Source: Toxorhynchites rutilus septentrionalis
Taxonomy: Eukaryota > Arthropoda > Insecta > Diptera > Culicidae
Direction of reading: 5' to 3'
DNA length: 64,000 nucleotides
NCBI RefSeq assembly: GCF_029784135.1
Contig: NC_073746.1
Span: forward strand, 247,885,307 to 247,949,306
The position numbers and the translations under genes are program-made. Shown here in pieces: positions 1 through 11,159 of this stretch. The notes beneath the pieces were generated by a model. That model did not search any database, was not told the DNA's origin, and was given only the letters and a program-made list of their open reading frames with translations. The number at the start of each line of letters is the position of its first letter. Within the stretch, counting starts at the first letter, position 1.

Positions 1-94
1 AAAAGTAGCGATCGTTTTCTCCAGTTCTTCCTATTTAACCGAATCTTTATAACTTTTTTCTGTGTCAGACAGCCCTTGGAAAGAGTTGTCGTCG

Positions 95-215
95 GGTTCT
101 GGTCAGGGTTACCATATCTACAAAGTAACCATATTTATACAGATTTTTCAGACTTTTTGAAACCAAGATTCTGTAGATACAGATTACAGATTTTTTAGGC
201 TTTCATATATATTTA
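95..215. repeat. MITE-like dispersed repeat (copy 1)
   Basis: The stretch starting gggttaccatatctac and running through cagattttt and tttttgaaacca matches, in reverse orientation, 40790-40918. Two inverted copies 40 kb apart in otherwise unlike DNA mark it as a dispersed non-coding element. Its ends are not sharp enough to assign a family. Confidence 0.6.
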
Positions 216-885
216 CCGATTTTCCAAAGTAATGATCCATTATTAGTTATGGCTTGATCTCAATAATATTTTCCCAACTAACTCATTTTATTCATGTAAC
301 ATTCAAATCAGTCTGAATGAGAGTCATTTTGGCATTCATATGATGCGAGTATTACTGCTTTCTCATATTCAATCTAAGACGAAAAGATGAAAAAGTCTGC
401 GTCATCGGGTAGCTATACTATTATTAATATTGTTAATACTATTAAGTATGAAGTACTATTAATAACACAACAATGGAAGCGTCATATCATCAGTTCCGCT
501 GTGTTCATTTCAACTGTGAGCATTCGAACAATACGAATATTCACACGCCGAAAAAAGGCGATAATCGATAGAATAGGAATACTCTTACGCCAAAAAAATG
601 GCTACTGTGTTATATACAACAAACTTATCTGAACATAACAAAACAAAGAGTGGAAAGCAACATTCGATGCCTGAATACTCCTTTGGAAGGATCGCTCGAA
701 ACAAAATAACGGGTGAGTCAAAATAGACTCAATCTACGTGTATGTATGATTCTATTTTCCCTTCTACTCTCTTTCTTGTCAGCATTCAAGTGCATTTGTT
801 ATCGGCAATGCACAGGAATCTACCTTCCCACTCACCAATAACATGCGTTAATATCATCTTTTGCGTTGGCTTAGATCGTTTCATA
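216..885. other. No gene recognised
   Basis: AT-rich sequence. An 81-codon ORF at 387-632 has simple-sequence composition (runs of attatt) and no recognisable domain, so I do not call it a gene. Confidence 0.5.
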
Positions 886-1445
886 CTAGAAACAAAAAAA
901 AAGTAATGCAATTTTAAGGCATTTGGCATCAACATTTTTTTAAAACCTCGATTTTCGTTGATTTTTCGTTTTTCAAAAAAACTCAAATTTTACATTTCTG
1001 ACACCAGTAAATGAAGTCCGAATGAGCTAATATTTTGCATAGGGTATATTATCATGCGAATCAACATTTCGTAGCATGTTCCGAATGAAAAATCGAGATA
1101 ACTATTTTTATTGGAACCCTAAAACCATACTTTTCGTTTCGTATTCCGAAAAAAACCCAGAGTCCCAGAGTGCCAATTTTTGACAAAAAAAATCTTCGAG
1201 ATGACACTAGATCTCGACGTTTCACGCCATTTTAAGACATTTGACATGAAATTGGGTGGGTGATTTTTCGATTTTCAAAAAACTCGAACTTAGACCGCTT
1301 TGCGCCACTCTCCCTTAAGTCCGCATAGGATGTTTTTTCGAGGTGATGAACAGTTTTATGAGGTAACTTTTTGAAATTCGAGATGACCATTTTCATTGGC
1401 ACCCTAATGTATATCTTCGAAATTTCATGAAAGTATGGGAACAGG
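886..1445. repeat. Dispersed repeat family A (copy 1)
   Basis: It contains the marker strings 'cgagataac', 'agatctcgacgtttc', 'aagacatttg' and 'attggcaccctaa'. The same strings recur in the same order at 7206-7400 and 24325-24425. No coding potential is seen. This is an old non-autonomous element, and within this copy the caccctaa and agatct modules appear more than once. Confidence 0.6.
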
Positions 1446-1499
1446 GTTGAGAACTTATGGGAACTAACTATAAGATGAGTAATTATCCGAATTAGCGAC

Positions 1500-1935
1500 G
1501 CCGGTGCCAAGCTTTTATTTTTATACGAATCGTGCGGACGGCATAATGTTAACATCATTGCGGCATACTGTCCCGAGCAAGTCAACATTAGAGAAGGTTC
1601 AGTTGTACTGCTACGGAACGACTTGGCCAAATAAATTCGGGGGCGGGCACAGTTGATCATCGCAGACGACCTGAATGCTCGACATGAGATTCAAAGGCAA
1701 TAACCGAAGACAAAACAGAACGGGATCATCCTTGCGGAGGACTTAGACACTGGCTCTTACAACATTCTGACACCGAATAGCCCAACAAGAATTTTTCTGA
1801 CCAATATGGTCATCTCCGTGGATCCACTCGCATCCGAAGAACTTCTATCCGACCACTACCCAATAATGCTGAAGCTGACTTCCACTGCTGATACGGTCAT
1901 TACCGAGCAAAAAAGAAGTTAATTTGCTCTTAATG
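1500..1935 (+). pseudogene. LINE endonuclease fragment
   Basis: Conceptual translation across stops and shifts shows the AP-endonuclease motifs of non-LTR retrotransposons: IIAAYCPEQ, then DLNARHE near 1660, then the C-terminal catalytic SDHYPIMLKL near 1848-1875. No reverse transcriptase follows, so only a scrap of ORF2 survives. The next bases (about 1928-1980, reading gacgctgtaaacaaac) are repeated in reverse at 25505-25560, so a second repeat abuts it. The LINE clade cannot be told from this much. Confidence 0.6.
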
Positions 1936-2009
1936 ACGCTGTAAACAAACTAAATAACAGATCGCGCTCAAAACTGACATTAAGACCACTGGCAGTAGTG
2001 CCAACTTGA

Positions 2010-3020
2010 GAAAAAAAATTTTAACCATTCTAGGCTCCCATACAAACAAAACACAAATTTCGGCATAACTCGAAAATTAATAGAGCAAATGGACCCAAAA
2101 TTGGAATGTGAGGATTCAAGAGTAATAGAAATATTTCTATGATGCACCCAAACTAGCGTTGGCAGAAAACATTTCATCTTTGCCAGAAATGATGCCATTT
2201 CTATGCTGGAGGGTCAAAATGCGCAAATAATGAGCTGTTTTAAAAGATTAAAAATCGTTTGTATGTATGCGAGCAGACATTTCGCGCCAACTCGTCTATG
2301 GAATTGGCATGACCCTCTCAAAACTTAATGAAACTTTGTGGGTGTACAGATCTCACCTAATTAAGCAACTTGGCATACTTCATTTTTCCAAAAAGTCTCT
2401 AGAATAACATATTTTTGACCATTTTTTTATTTTTTTTATTTTCTCATTTCAATTGGAATTGCGCAAAAAAAAACCTCCATACGACTTCAATGGGGATCGA
2501 ACCAAGGCCGGCTGAAATGCAAAGCTATTTCACACGACCACGCTATCCATATAGCTGCCAGTGCTGTTATAAAGAAGCGTGATAATATTACACCTCATCA
2601 TAACATAAAGTTGGAAAGTGTTTTCTAAGAGTATAAAGAAGAACATGAACGAGAATATATCTTTCTCTGTCTGGGCCGTGTAATTGGCAAACTATACGAA
2701 AAGCTTTCTAATGCTTTCATTTCAATGTGTCTCCTGTTTCGCTCGCTCATATTGGCTCTAGCATATATATTATACAAATGATATACATGTATTGGGGAGT
2801 AGAACATTTTTTTGTTATTTTTCAGCTCATTTTATGTAATAATTCGGGACATGTGCTAAAAATTAACTTTGGGTGGGGTTTGACACCTCTACCACCTCTG
2901 AAAGGATAAGGGGGATTACACACAGTTCAACCAATCATATTAACAACTAAACACGACAATTGAAAATTTTTGGAATCTCTGAAGAAAAATAGGAAAATTC
3001 GGAAAATTGAATTCTCAAAT
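2010..3020. repeat. Dispersed repeat family B, split by a SINE
   Basis: The part at 2030-2215 (cataactcg, then agcaaatgg, then atttctatgatg) and the part at 2865-3015 (caaccaatcat, gacaattgaaaat, ggaaaattgaatt) occur in the same order and orientation, uninterrupted, at 33640-34060. The middle here carries extra DNA including the SINE at 2440-2575. This fits one element opened by a later insertion. Confidence 0.55.
2440..2575 (-). mobile_element. tRNA-derived SINE (minus strand)
   Basis: On the minus strand a tRNA-like head carries an A-box-like segment (tggatagcgtggtcg) and a B box (ggttcgatccc) about 40 bases later, followed by an A/T-rich tail on its 3' side (plus-strand poly-T and poly-A near 2425-2478). 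The internal RNA polymerase III boxes and tail are the hallmarks of a SINE. A degenerate tRNA gene is less likely because no acceptor stem pairs. Confidence 0.55.
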
Positions 3021-4153
3021 GCTCTACAATTACACAGTGATAAGCGTTTTTAGTCCATTTGATTTTGCGCTAATGAAATTTTGAACCGTTTTTCGAAAAT
3101 GGAACGCATTCCTATATCTTCTAACCACATGAATAAAAATGGATCACCGAATGTGTTGATAAGAGCAAAACTCGAGAAAGGAATTGTCCGATTTAGGGCT
3201 GTCTTTATCCTATCATATTTTCTGCATCAAACACTTATTCCACGTAACGGAGAAACATGTTATTCGCAAGAAATTGAATCTTGAACGAGAATTGTGTCTG
3301 AAAATAATTTTATATCATAATGAATTTTGGTAGAAGTACTAGCAAATTTATATTAAAAAGAAATTGTAAAGGGTCAATTAGAAGATCAATCAAAGAATAA
3401 TTCTGCGATTGGATCCACGAACGTTCGCTTAGTGAGAAAACGTGAATGTTTGAAAATATTGATAACAAAAAATCATTTTGGACGGGACAAAGTTTGCCGG
3501 ATCAGCTATATATTATATACAAACTCGCCCTTCCGCATGAGTAAACGCTGTACTAGTTAGTATAGGTGGATGACTCATTTTATGAAACTTTTAAGCTCAT
3601 TAAATGTTATGTTAGAGCATGTCAAACAATGTGCTAAATATCAATTTTGGATGTACATGGAATTGCTGAGAAGTGAGTAAACAATTTACTTAGACCTTGA
3701 AGGTTCTCTATTATCATGCTTTATATCGTCTGTAAATTAAATACTATAAGATAACGCTACGCTTATGATCATACGAGTGATTAGGTGTCGAACATTGGAA
3801 TAATTAGAAACATCCGATAATACATCAAAAAATTGCCAACATTAATCAACCACACCTAATTGATTACTATCACTTCAAACGTGGTTAATATGTAGAGGAG
3901 AGACATCTGAACTGCGTTTGAAGAATGTTGATCTAGTCCGCAGGTGTGTGAGCTGTGCTGAATTGAGCCTATAATTAGACGAAATTAATCCAGATATTAA
4001 CATTCAAAGTATAATTTTCGATTTCGAGTTCTGTCAAGGCTGCGGAAAAAAAACGTGATCAAATCGACGCATTTCTGCCCGATTAGCTTATCAATCAGGT
4101 TATTATAGTGTTCTGAAATTTATTAAACACCACAATTAAAACTCCCTTTGCAG
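3021..4153. other. No gene recognised
   Basis: AT-rich unique-looking DNA. I see no domain, tandem array or inverted termini. A short open segment at about 3900-3945 ends at a plausible splice donor (cgcag/gtgtgtg), but nothing supports it as an exon. Confidence 0.4.
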
Positions 4154-4273
4154 ACAGACGAAATCAACGTGGCACCACCACCTCGTCTCGGTAGCCTTCC
4201 GCCACCGTGTGATGCATTCACCATCTACAGATCGACCTCCTCTGTCTCTGGCATAGACAAACTGCACCACTAA
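4154..4273 (+). other. Possible terminal exon
   Basis: A strong acceptor (ctccctttgcag) precedes a segment open in one frame for 39 codons to TAA at 4271-4273. The product is Pro/Ser-rich (APPPRLGSLPPPCDAF) and looks like a disordered tail. The segment is richer in GC than the sequence around it. No upstream exon was identified, so this is a weak candidate. Confidence 0.25.
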
Positions 4274-7205
4274 TGAGTATGATTAGAGAGCGCACTAGTC
4301 ATCAGTTGGTAGGAGTCTGCACTGGTCAGCTGTGCAAGTCCGTGGCTGCAAGATTTTTGCTGCTCGCGTACCCTCAACCAAGCACGCGCGCGCTCATTCA
4401 TTCCAACCTTGCTGGGCTCAGCTCTGGGCTGGCCAACGTGTAACTTTGCTCGAACAAAACGGCAGATTTTATCAGTAATAGCTACCTATTAAAACACGCG
4501 CCTTCCGAGCGAAGCACGCTCCTTGCCGGTCCAATGGTTACTCAGCCTAAGCGCTTACTTGTAAAATAGACAAGGAACAGGTGGTTTACCTCGCCAAAGG
4601 ATGTTTAGCGTGTGTTTTCTATTTGCTGACCCATGCAATTATTCGCGCCTCGGAAATCAACCGTTCGGATGATGAGATCGCAGATAGGAGCAGTGCAAAT
4701 TCTTCAGCAAGATATTAATATTTGAGAGATTTTCGGCAGAAGGTGATTTTCAAGAGAACTCTTACTTTCGGTTCGAAATCTTCTTATTTATACATAAATA
4801 TTTCGCAAACTTCATCCATCGGCTGTTTATATTCGAAATCATCATCTGGTAGCCTTCCTTTTGCCACAATTTTCTGATGATTCAATTAACATACAATGTT
4901 CGGAATAACTATCCGATAGTTATTGTTCTTAAACTAAGCTTAAAATCGGTCGGTCATAAGCTTTCAGATATGATTTTTTTTCCAGCACAATATATCGAAA
5001 CTTTTTTTGTTTTCTCCTAAGTTGTTGTCGACTACTTGTAATTGGAAGTTACGAAAATCTTGCAGACGATTAATAGGCAAAATGAAAAAAATACTAACGG
5101 GAACATTTCATTCGATTGTTCAATATTCTTTGTTGGTAATACTTATAATTATAGAAATAACCACTGTTTACAATTTGAAAATAAATTGAATAATTCATGC
5201 CACTATACCTTGCGGGGTTGATTGATACATCAACCAATTATTCCAACAATAACCTGACGCCGTGTCTCGGCGGGATTCGTAGCATATAATTCTGGCATCT
5301 CACCATTCAACCTTTCCCTACCGCAAAAATGGACAGGTCAGTGAGATTATGTCGCACGTAAGATAATTAAACCAGTGACATTTGCCACTTGAATTCGCAC
5401 GCCGGGGAGACCAAAATAAACAAAAAAGTCGCTATGACTTAATTAAATTTACACTGAAAGCGCAAGACCTTGTCGTGTTTAGAGGTTGTCGCCTGGTAAC
5501 AGATTATCATGCTCCCGGGCCTGAGGAGTCAGACATGCCGCGATTGCACCCGATCCCGCTTCCCGCTAACAGGCCAAACAGAGACACTACCGGGGCTGCT
5601 TCGAAAGGTCTCTCAACACAGTCTCAAGTGTTGTGCACTTCAAGATTGGATGCAATAAATTACAGTAGTACAGTTTTTCCTTCTCACCATACGGTTTTTA
5701 TCTCATGTCGGTGCTTTTTCAAAACAGTGTAACCTGCTCCCGATGCGCGCCAGTTTTGTGTCCGCACCCTCCGTGTAACAGTGGCGGTCTTTCGTTTCAT
5801 ATGCAAATATATCGCCCAAGTCATGTCCCTGTCGCCAACGCTGCCAAGTGTGTCACCTCACCCCCATTCGAGTGCACTCCTATGCTGCCATAGAACATGA
5901 CCCAATCCGACCCGAACCTCGGAGCCTACCGGGAGGGGTTGCGGTGGGAGTGGGAGTAGTCAGGAGAAGAAACCTCGACAAGCCGACAAGATTCGTCGCA
6001 GCGTTTCACTCAAACGTTGCACCACGACGACCATAATTGAATTAATTATGATTAAGGGTGAGCAGCGCAGGTAGTGGCGAAAAAAGTTAATTAAAAAATT
6101 ACAACCTACGTCCGAACATGGTAAAGTGTCGCGCTTTTCGGACGCTTGCCCTGTGGTCGCGGGTTGTTTACTTTGCGAAGATTTCCCCCGAACATCTCGA
6201 AGAACTGATAAGAAATTAACGAGAGGCGTGTGATGTTTCACAGCTCTACTGTTTGTCTGGGTCGTTGTTAATTCTGTACCGGTATCGATTATCATTTCTT
6301 TGTGCAAATAACATATTGAGATGAACCGCAATATTTACATAATAACTGAATCCATGGATATGTTGGAGTTGATATAACCAGATATTACATAATAAATACT
6401 TGCTTCCAAACGAAAGCAAATGAAGTCAAAAGTCACAGAGAGTTGAAGCAGCAAACAACTTCTCTTCGAAACCATCAAGGTTTCCACCGCATGTCATCCA
6501 CATTACTTGATTGGTAGTCGTCCTATCAAAAGTAGAACAATTTGTGGGCAAGAGATTCATATTTTCATTACACAACAAAACAGCATTTTTCTAAAAATGC
6601 TAAAAATGGTGGAGAACTAGAACCATAGTCGGCTTCCTCGAACTTCCATCACATAATATCACTGTTGGCGAAATGTCTCCTTCAGTGGAACTGAGCTACG
6701 TGAACTCGAGACTCGACAAGAAAAAAATGCTGTTTAAAAGGTTTTTCGTTACGTTTCCTGATTTTTTTTTAAATAGTAGAATTGAAAAATCATTATTTTA
6801 TTATTGGGTCATGTGGTGGACAGATACATACAGATTGTATTGACATAAATTCGACAAAAATTGGTTCAGTAGAATCGTGTACGCCAGTTTGAAAAACGCG
6901 TTTAAAGTTCATTGTTATGGCCGTACCAGGTTAGATACCGCACCACCAATATGGCCTGTCATCAATATACTCGGTAATTAATTGGATTTTCGAAAAGTCC
7001 TTTCTAGGGTGTACTCTTGAATGCCTAAACTTCAGGAATATGAAGAAAAAAAATAAGATTCTTTTTTTTTTCAAATTTGTAGACTAGAATAGACGCGCTT
7101 AATCGGAAGACGCGCTAAGACTTTTTGTTATCAATTGTTGTAATCATAAAATGCACTAATTCACTGCTTTCTATTCATTTCGTATTCAGCGACAAGAATT
7201 CAAGA
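4274..7205. other. No gene recognised; GC-richer unique DNA
   Basis: The parts at 4300-4700 and 5200-6050 are clearly more GC-rich than the rest and lack repeats seen elsewhere in the window. They could be upstream or intronic parts of a host gene. The ORFs here (for example 5382-5732) have no recognisable domain. From 6330 on the sequence is AT-rich and featureless. Confidence 0.35.
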
Positions 7206-7400
7206 CTTTTTGGAGCGTTGACGTAGGACTACATATGAAACATCGAGATAACCATTTTCATTGGCACCCTAACCATACGTTTTGCGTTATTTAAAAAAAG
7301 AGTCCCAGGGTTTCGATTGTTGACAAAAAAAAATTCGAGATGACAGTAGATCTCGACGTTTGAGGCAATTTTTTGGCATAATTTTGTTTTTTTCAAAAAC
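7206..7400. repeat. Dispersed repeat family A (copy 2)
   Basis: It repeats the 886-1445 markers: tcgagataaccattttc, attggcaccctaa, agtcccaggg and tagatctcgacgttt. It runs straight into the inverted-repeat MITE copy at 7425. Confidence 0.65.
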
Positions 7401-7424
7401 ACCATTTCAGGTAGTATTTTTTGG

Positions 7425-8070
7425 AAAAGTTACATTTGCAGAAAATATGGAATATGTTTTTTTGACTATCGATTGTCTGGGTTTTTTATAGTTTACACTG
7501 TCTCAGCACCAAAGGCGCTACATTTATTTATATTTTTTCTTGAAAACTGATGTTTTTTTTACATAATATATCCGAAAATAAGAGAGGCGTTCTTGAGTTA
7601 TTATTTTTCAAAGTCAACTGATGGTCCGAAAAATCATTTGTCCTCTTTTTACCAAAAATTACTATTTTCTAAAATTTATAAATTTTGAACTACTGGACTG
7701 ATTCAGATGATCGACATATCGAATTGAAGCCAATGAATCTTCTTTGAAAAAATATCACACTTGTTAAAGAATTGAATTTTCATATCTTTATGAAAATTTT
7801 TTCATAAAAATATGAAAAAATATTAAAAATATATATCGCCCTTGGTCCCGAAATCATGTAAGCTATAAAAAATCAATACAGTTGGGCCAGTAGTTCAAAA
7901 GTAATGAATTTTTGAAAAAAAAATTATTTTTAGAAAAAAGGGGAGAAGATTGATTTTTGGAACCACCCTAAAATAGAAATGGGCATCCTAATTAAAAAAT
8001 ATTGGAATAAAACAACCACTCATAATGAAAATCTGAGAACAACTGTATCGGTTTGGCATGGAATGAATGT
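7425..8070. repeat. Inverted-repeat MITE family C, partial copy
   Basis: It shares the body of the 48859-50105 element: ccaaaggcgctacattt, then 'tccgaaaaatcattt', then 'ggtttggcatggaatg' at the right end. Only one arm plus part of the other is present, so this is a truncated copy. Confidence 0.65.
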
Positions 8071-8079
8071 ATGAGTTAC

Positions 8080-8232
8080 AAATAGATAAATAGATAAATA
8101 GATAAATAAATAAATAGAGAAACAGATAAACAGATAATTAGATAAATAGATGAATAGATAAATAGATAAATAGATTAATAGATTAATAGGTAAATAGATA
8201 TATAGATAAATAGATAAATAGATATATATTGA
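8080..8232. repeat. (GATAAATA)n tandem tract
   Basis: About 150 bp of an 8-bp unit (agataaat) with scattered changes. It abuts the 3' side of the minus-strand SINE at 8235-8422, so it may be that SINE's slippage-expanded tail. A short further stretch lies at 8425-8475 on the other side. Confidence 0.8.
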
Positions 8233-8234
8233 AT

Positions 8235-8422
8235 GGCGTTAACGTTCCCAATAGAACTTTTACCGTCTCAACGTATGCATTGACTAGCGTTGAGAATACG
8301 CGTGACCACAGTGCAAGTCGAAGGAAATTTCTTTGACGAAAAATCCCTCGGCCAGAACGGGAATGGAACCCGAACACCCGGCATGATGATGTGAGACGAT
8401 AACCACTCGGCAACGGGTTCAC
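8235..8422 (-). mobile_element. tRNA-derived SINE (minus strand)
   Basis: On the minus strand the head reads gttgccgagtggttatcgtc (A box) and then gttcgggttccattccc (B box), spaced as in a tRNA, followed by a unique body and a GATAAATA-type tail. A piece of its body (gaccacagtgcaagtcgaag) recurs at 40918-40940. SINEs with AGAT-type tails are known in Aedes (the gecko family), but I cannot confirm identity with that family by eye. Confidence 0.6.
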
Positions 8423-8479
8423 GCAGATAAACAGATGAATAGAGTACAAAATTCAAAAATAGATAAACAAAAAATACAT

Positions 8480-8868
8480 AATAATACATAGTATGATTCG
8501 AATGTTGTTTGATTTATTGATTATTTAATATATTTTTAGTTTATGCACTTCTTTAAACCCTACAAAGCTTTTCAATTTAAAATGGAATTTCTTTTCGGTG
8601 CATTGCTATAATTGCTTTGAACGTAAAATAGCCGCAGTGAATTTAACCTCGAAATTAAACCACTCAAAATGCATGAAATTGAATTCGTAGAAGTTGGAAT
8701 CGCACGCAGAATCATTTATGGTTTTCAGTGTTTGTTCATGTTTACCATTTTTTTTCTTTTCTTTTTTTTATACAACTTGTTAACGGATGCCTAATAACAA
8801 TGAGATTTATATTCTGCAAAGGTGTTGCAGGTCACTCCCTTCTTCATAAAACGATATTTTTATGCATA
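8480..8868. other. No gene recognised
   Basis: AT-rich flank of the DD37E transposon, with no domains or repeats noted. Confidence 0.5.
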
Positions 8869-10156
8869 AAGGGTGTGTCACATCAAATTGCATCACGGAA
8901 AAAACGCTGTAGAAATTTAATTTTTAGGAATTATATCTTCAGCTTTCGCTTATAATCAGATAAGAGTGTATATATCACGTTGGCCATGCTTCACTGTCAA
9001 TTTTTCGTAAATTGAAAAAAAAATGTCGTCGAACGAAAAAGAGCGTCGTGAATTAATCCTGCGCACTCATTTCGAGAATCCGGAGTTGTCACATCGGGAC
9101 ATCGGTAAGATGCTGGGAATCGTCCAATCCACGGTCAGCAGAGTAATAAAACGATACTTCGAGAACCTAACCATCGACCGGAAGGTGAAGAATCTTCATG
9201 GATGCTCCGTCAGTGAAAAAGATCACAAGCGCGTAGTTAAGTAGTTTAGACGTGATCCGAGAAGTTCGGTCCGAGATGTCGCCAATAAGCTGAATTTGTC
9301 AAGTTCATTCGTCCAGCGGACCAAGCAGCGGGAGGGCCTGCGTACATACAAGGTTCAAAAGGTTCCTAACCGCGACGAAAGACAAAACATGGTGGGGAAG
9401 ACGTGAGCCCGGAAGCTGTACACCGAAATGCCGCATTGCCTGGTAATGGACGACGAAACCTACGTCAAAGCGGACTTTCGTCAGCTGCCGGGCCTGTTGT
9501 TCTTCTCCGCAGAGGACAAATTCAGCGTTCCGGAGGAGATTCGCAAGCAGAAACTATCCAAGTTTGCCAAAAAGTACATGGTGTGGCAAGCGATCTGCTC
9601 TTGCGGAAAACGGAGCGCCCCCTTCGTGATGACCGGCACGGTAAACGGGCAGGTTTACCTTAAGGAGTGCCTACAGAAGCGCTTACTACCACTATTGAAG
9701 CAGCACGAGGGCCCGACCATCTTCTGGCCGGATCTCGCTTCGTGCCACTATTCAAAGGACGTGTTGGAGTGGTACGATGCAAACGGGGTCACCTTCGTGC
9801 CAAAGGAAATGAACCCGCCCAACGCGCCGTAGCTTCGCCCAATAGAGAAATATTGGGCGATTATGAAGCAGGCCCTCCGGAAGAACCCAAAAGTTGTCAA
9901 ATCGGAGACGGACTTCAAGAAAAAATGGATTTCTGTTCAAAAAAAACTACAACCTGACGTTGTACAGAACCTTATGGACGGGGTAAAGAGGAAGGTGCGA
10001 GCATACGGGCTTGGGCTCGAAGTATGAATAAAAAGAAAATGCCAAAGGTTGTTTAATAGTTTTTATTTTACTGTCTAAAATTTTCAAAAGGATCGGTCTA
10101 CTGGGCGAATTTCTACAGCGTTTTTTCCGTGATGCAATTTGATGTGACACACCCTT
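8869..10156 (+). mobile_element. ITmD37E-type DD37E transposon, full length
   Basis: A 1288-bp element of the IS630/Tc1/mariner superfamily. The first 49 bp (8869-8917, starting aagggtgtgtcacatcaaat) are the exact reverse complement of the last 49 bp (10108-10156). The element is bounded by TA on both sides (8867-8868 and 10157-10158), the expected target-site duplication. It encodes one transposase with spacing D-37-E between the second and third catalytic residues. Identical ends imply recent movement, although the transposase now has three stop codons. Confidence 0.93.
9023..10027 (+). pseudogene. DD37E transposase with three in-frame stops
   Basis: A single frame of 334 codons runs from ATG 9023 to TGA 10025-10027 with no frameshift. 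It is interrupted by TAG at 9242-9244, TGA near 9403-9405 and TAG at 9830-9832. The N-terminal helix-turn-helix DNA-binding region is at residues 1-75 (RDIGKMLGIVQSTVSRVIK). The first catalytic Asp lies in VMDDETYVKADF (about residue 139), the second in FWPDLASCHY, and the Glu in RPIEKYWAIMK, 37 residues after the second Asp. Each stop can arise by one C-to-T change (CAG or CGA codons). The protein would cut and paste the element via its terminal repeats. As it stands no full-length protein is made without readthrough. Confidence 0.92.
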
Positions 10157-10660
10157 TAACCTTTCAGAAAAAACAAAAAAAAACTTATTTTTTGTTCCCA
10201 GCTTTTAAGAAAACAATATCAAGCTCAATCGTTTTATGTTGATATTCTAGGCATAACTGTCCCACCATGTATTTTTGAACCTTTAATCAAGCATGATTGA
10301 TTCAGTGAGGAAAGCTTTTCACTTTCCTTCAAACAATAGTTCACTGCTTATAAAAACAAGGTGTATTGTTAAATTGAAACGCTTAGAGCTTCTGGTAAAG
10401 AAATGCGCTAGAAAACTTTGATTGCGTTTTTCTCAGTTGCTGATTTTGGAACATGGGACAACTATGCGTAGAACGGCAGTGATGTGATTACCAAAACTCG
10501 TCATTACAATATAAAATTATTATAAAATTCAATTCTCGTTCAATATTCCTTGATCACTACGTATTTTTTTACTATACGTATTTGATAGGAAAAGTAAATT
10601 TTCATTCATGTTCTAATTTGTTTTAATTTCTTTTTTTTTCATCGCTTTTTAATTTTTCTC
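10157..10660. other. No gene recognised
   Basis: AT-rich sequence between the DD37E element and the next repeat, with no feature seen. Confidence 0.5.
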
Positions 10661-10770
10661 TGGGCAGAGACAAACACAACAACAGTTCAAATCGGACGAT
10701 ACACTCTCAAGTTTAGCGCCTTACAACACATTCTCATTTATATACATAGACTAGCTGACATGGCAAACGT
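10661..10770. repeat. Dispersed repeat D (copy 1)
   Basis: The string gggcagagac, then caaatcgga, then acactctcaag, then ctagctgacatggcaaacgt. The first three modules recur at 13050-13113 in the same orientation. The two copies flank the Helitron relic. Confidence 0.55.
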
Positions 10771-11159
10771 TGTTCTTCCAAATATTTTTTTTCTAGTGAA
10801 TATTTTGGTGATTGAATAAACAATACATAGTATATTTCAGGTATGTTTGAATGGTTCTACGTTTTTGATCCATTCGTTGATGAATATCGAACGAATATGC
10901 GGCGATGAAAGCTATGACATACAGAAGAATTGAGCGCTTTAGACGATGACCGCCGACAACAATAAAAACAATCAAATCATTCAAACCATCTTATTCCAAT
11001 GTATTTCATTTTCGTAACAGATGTGTTTGATGTAAAGTGTTAATATGTAAATAAGTAAAAATTAAATAATGTTAATAAGTAAAACATGAAGTGAAAGAAA
11101 GTAATATGTTTTTGTCTTAAAATAGAAAATGAAATAAAGAAAATCAATACTAATTTTCT

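Noticed and set aside
5382..6331. ORFs of 116 and 123 codons on both strands
   Set aside because: No domain, splice context or codon pattern supports them. They are likely chance in GC-richer DNA.
8340..8422. Genuine tRNA gene (minus strand)
   Set aside because: A and B boxes are present, but the acceptor stem does not pair and a SINE body follows, so a tRNA-derived SINE explains it better.
9403..9957. Separate ORFs of 86 and 96 codons within the DD37E element
   Set aside because: They are other-frame shadows. The true frame is the one starting at 9023, which continues through three stops to 10027.
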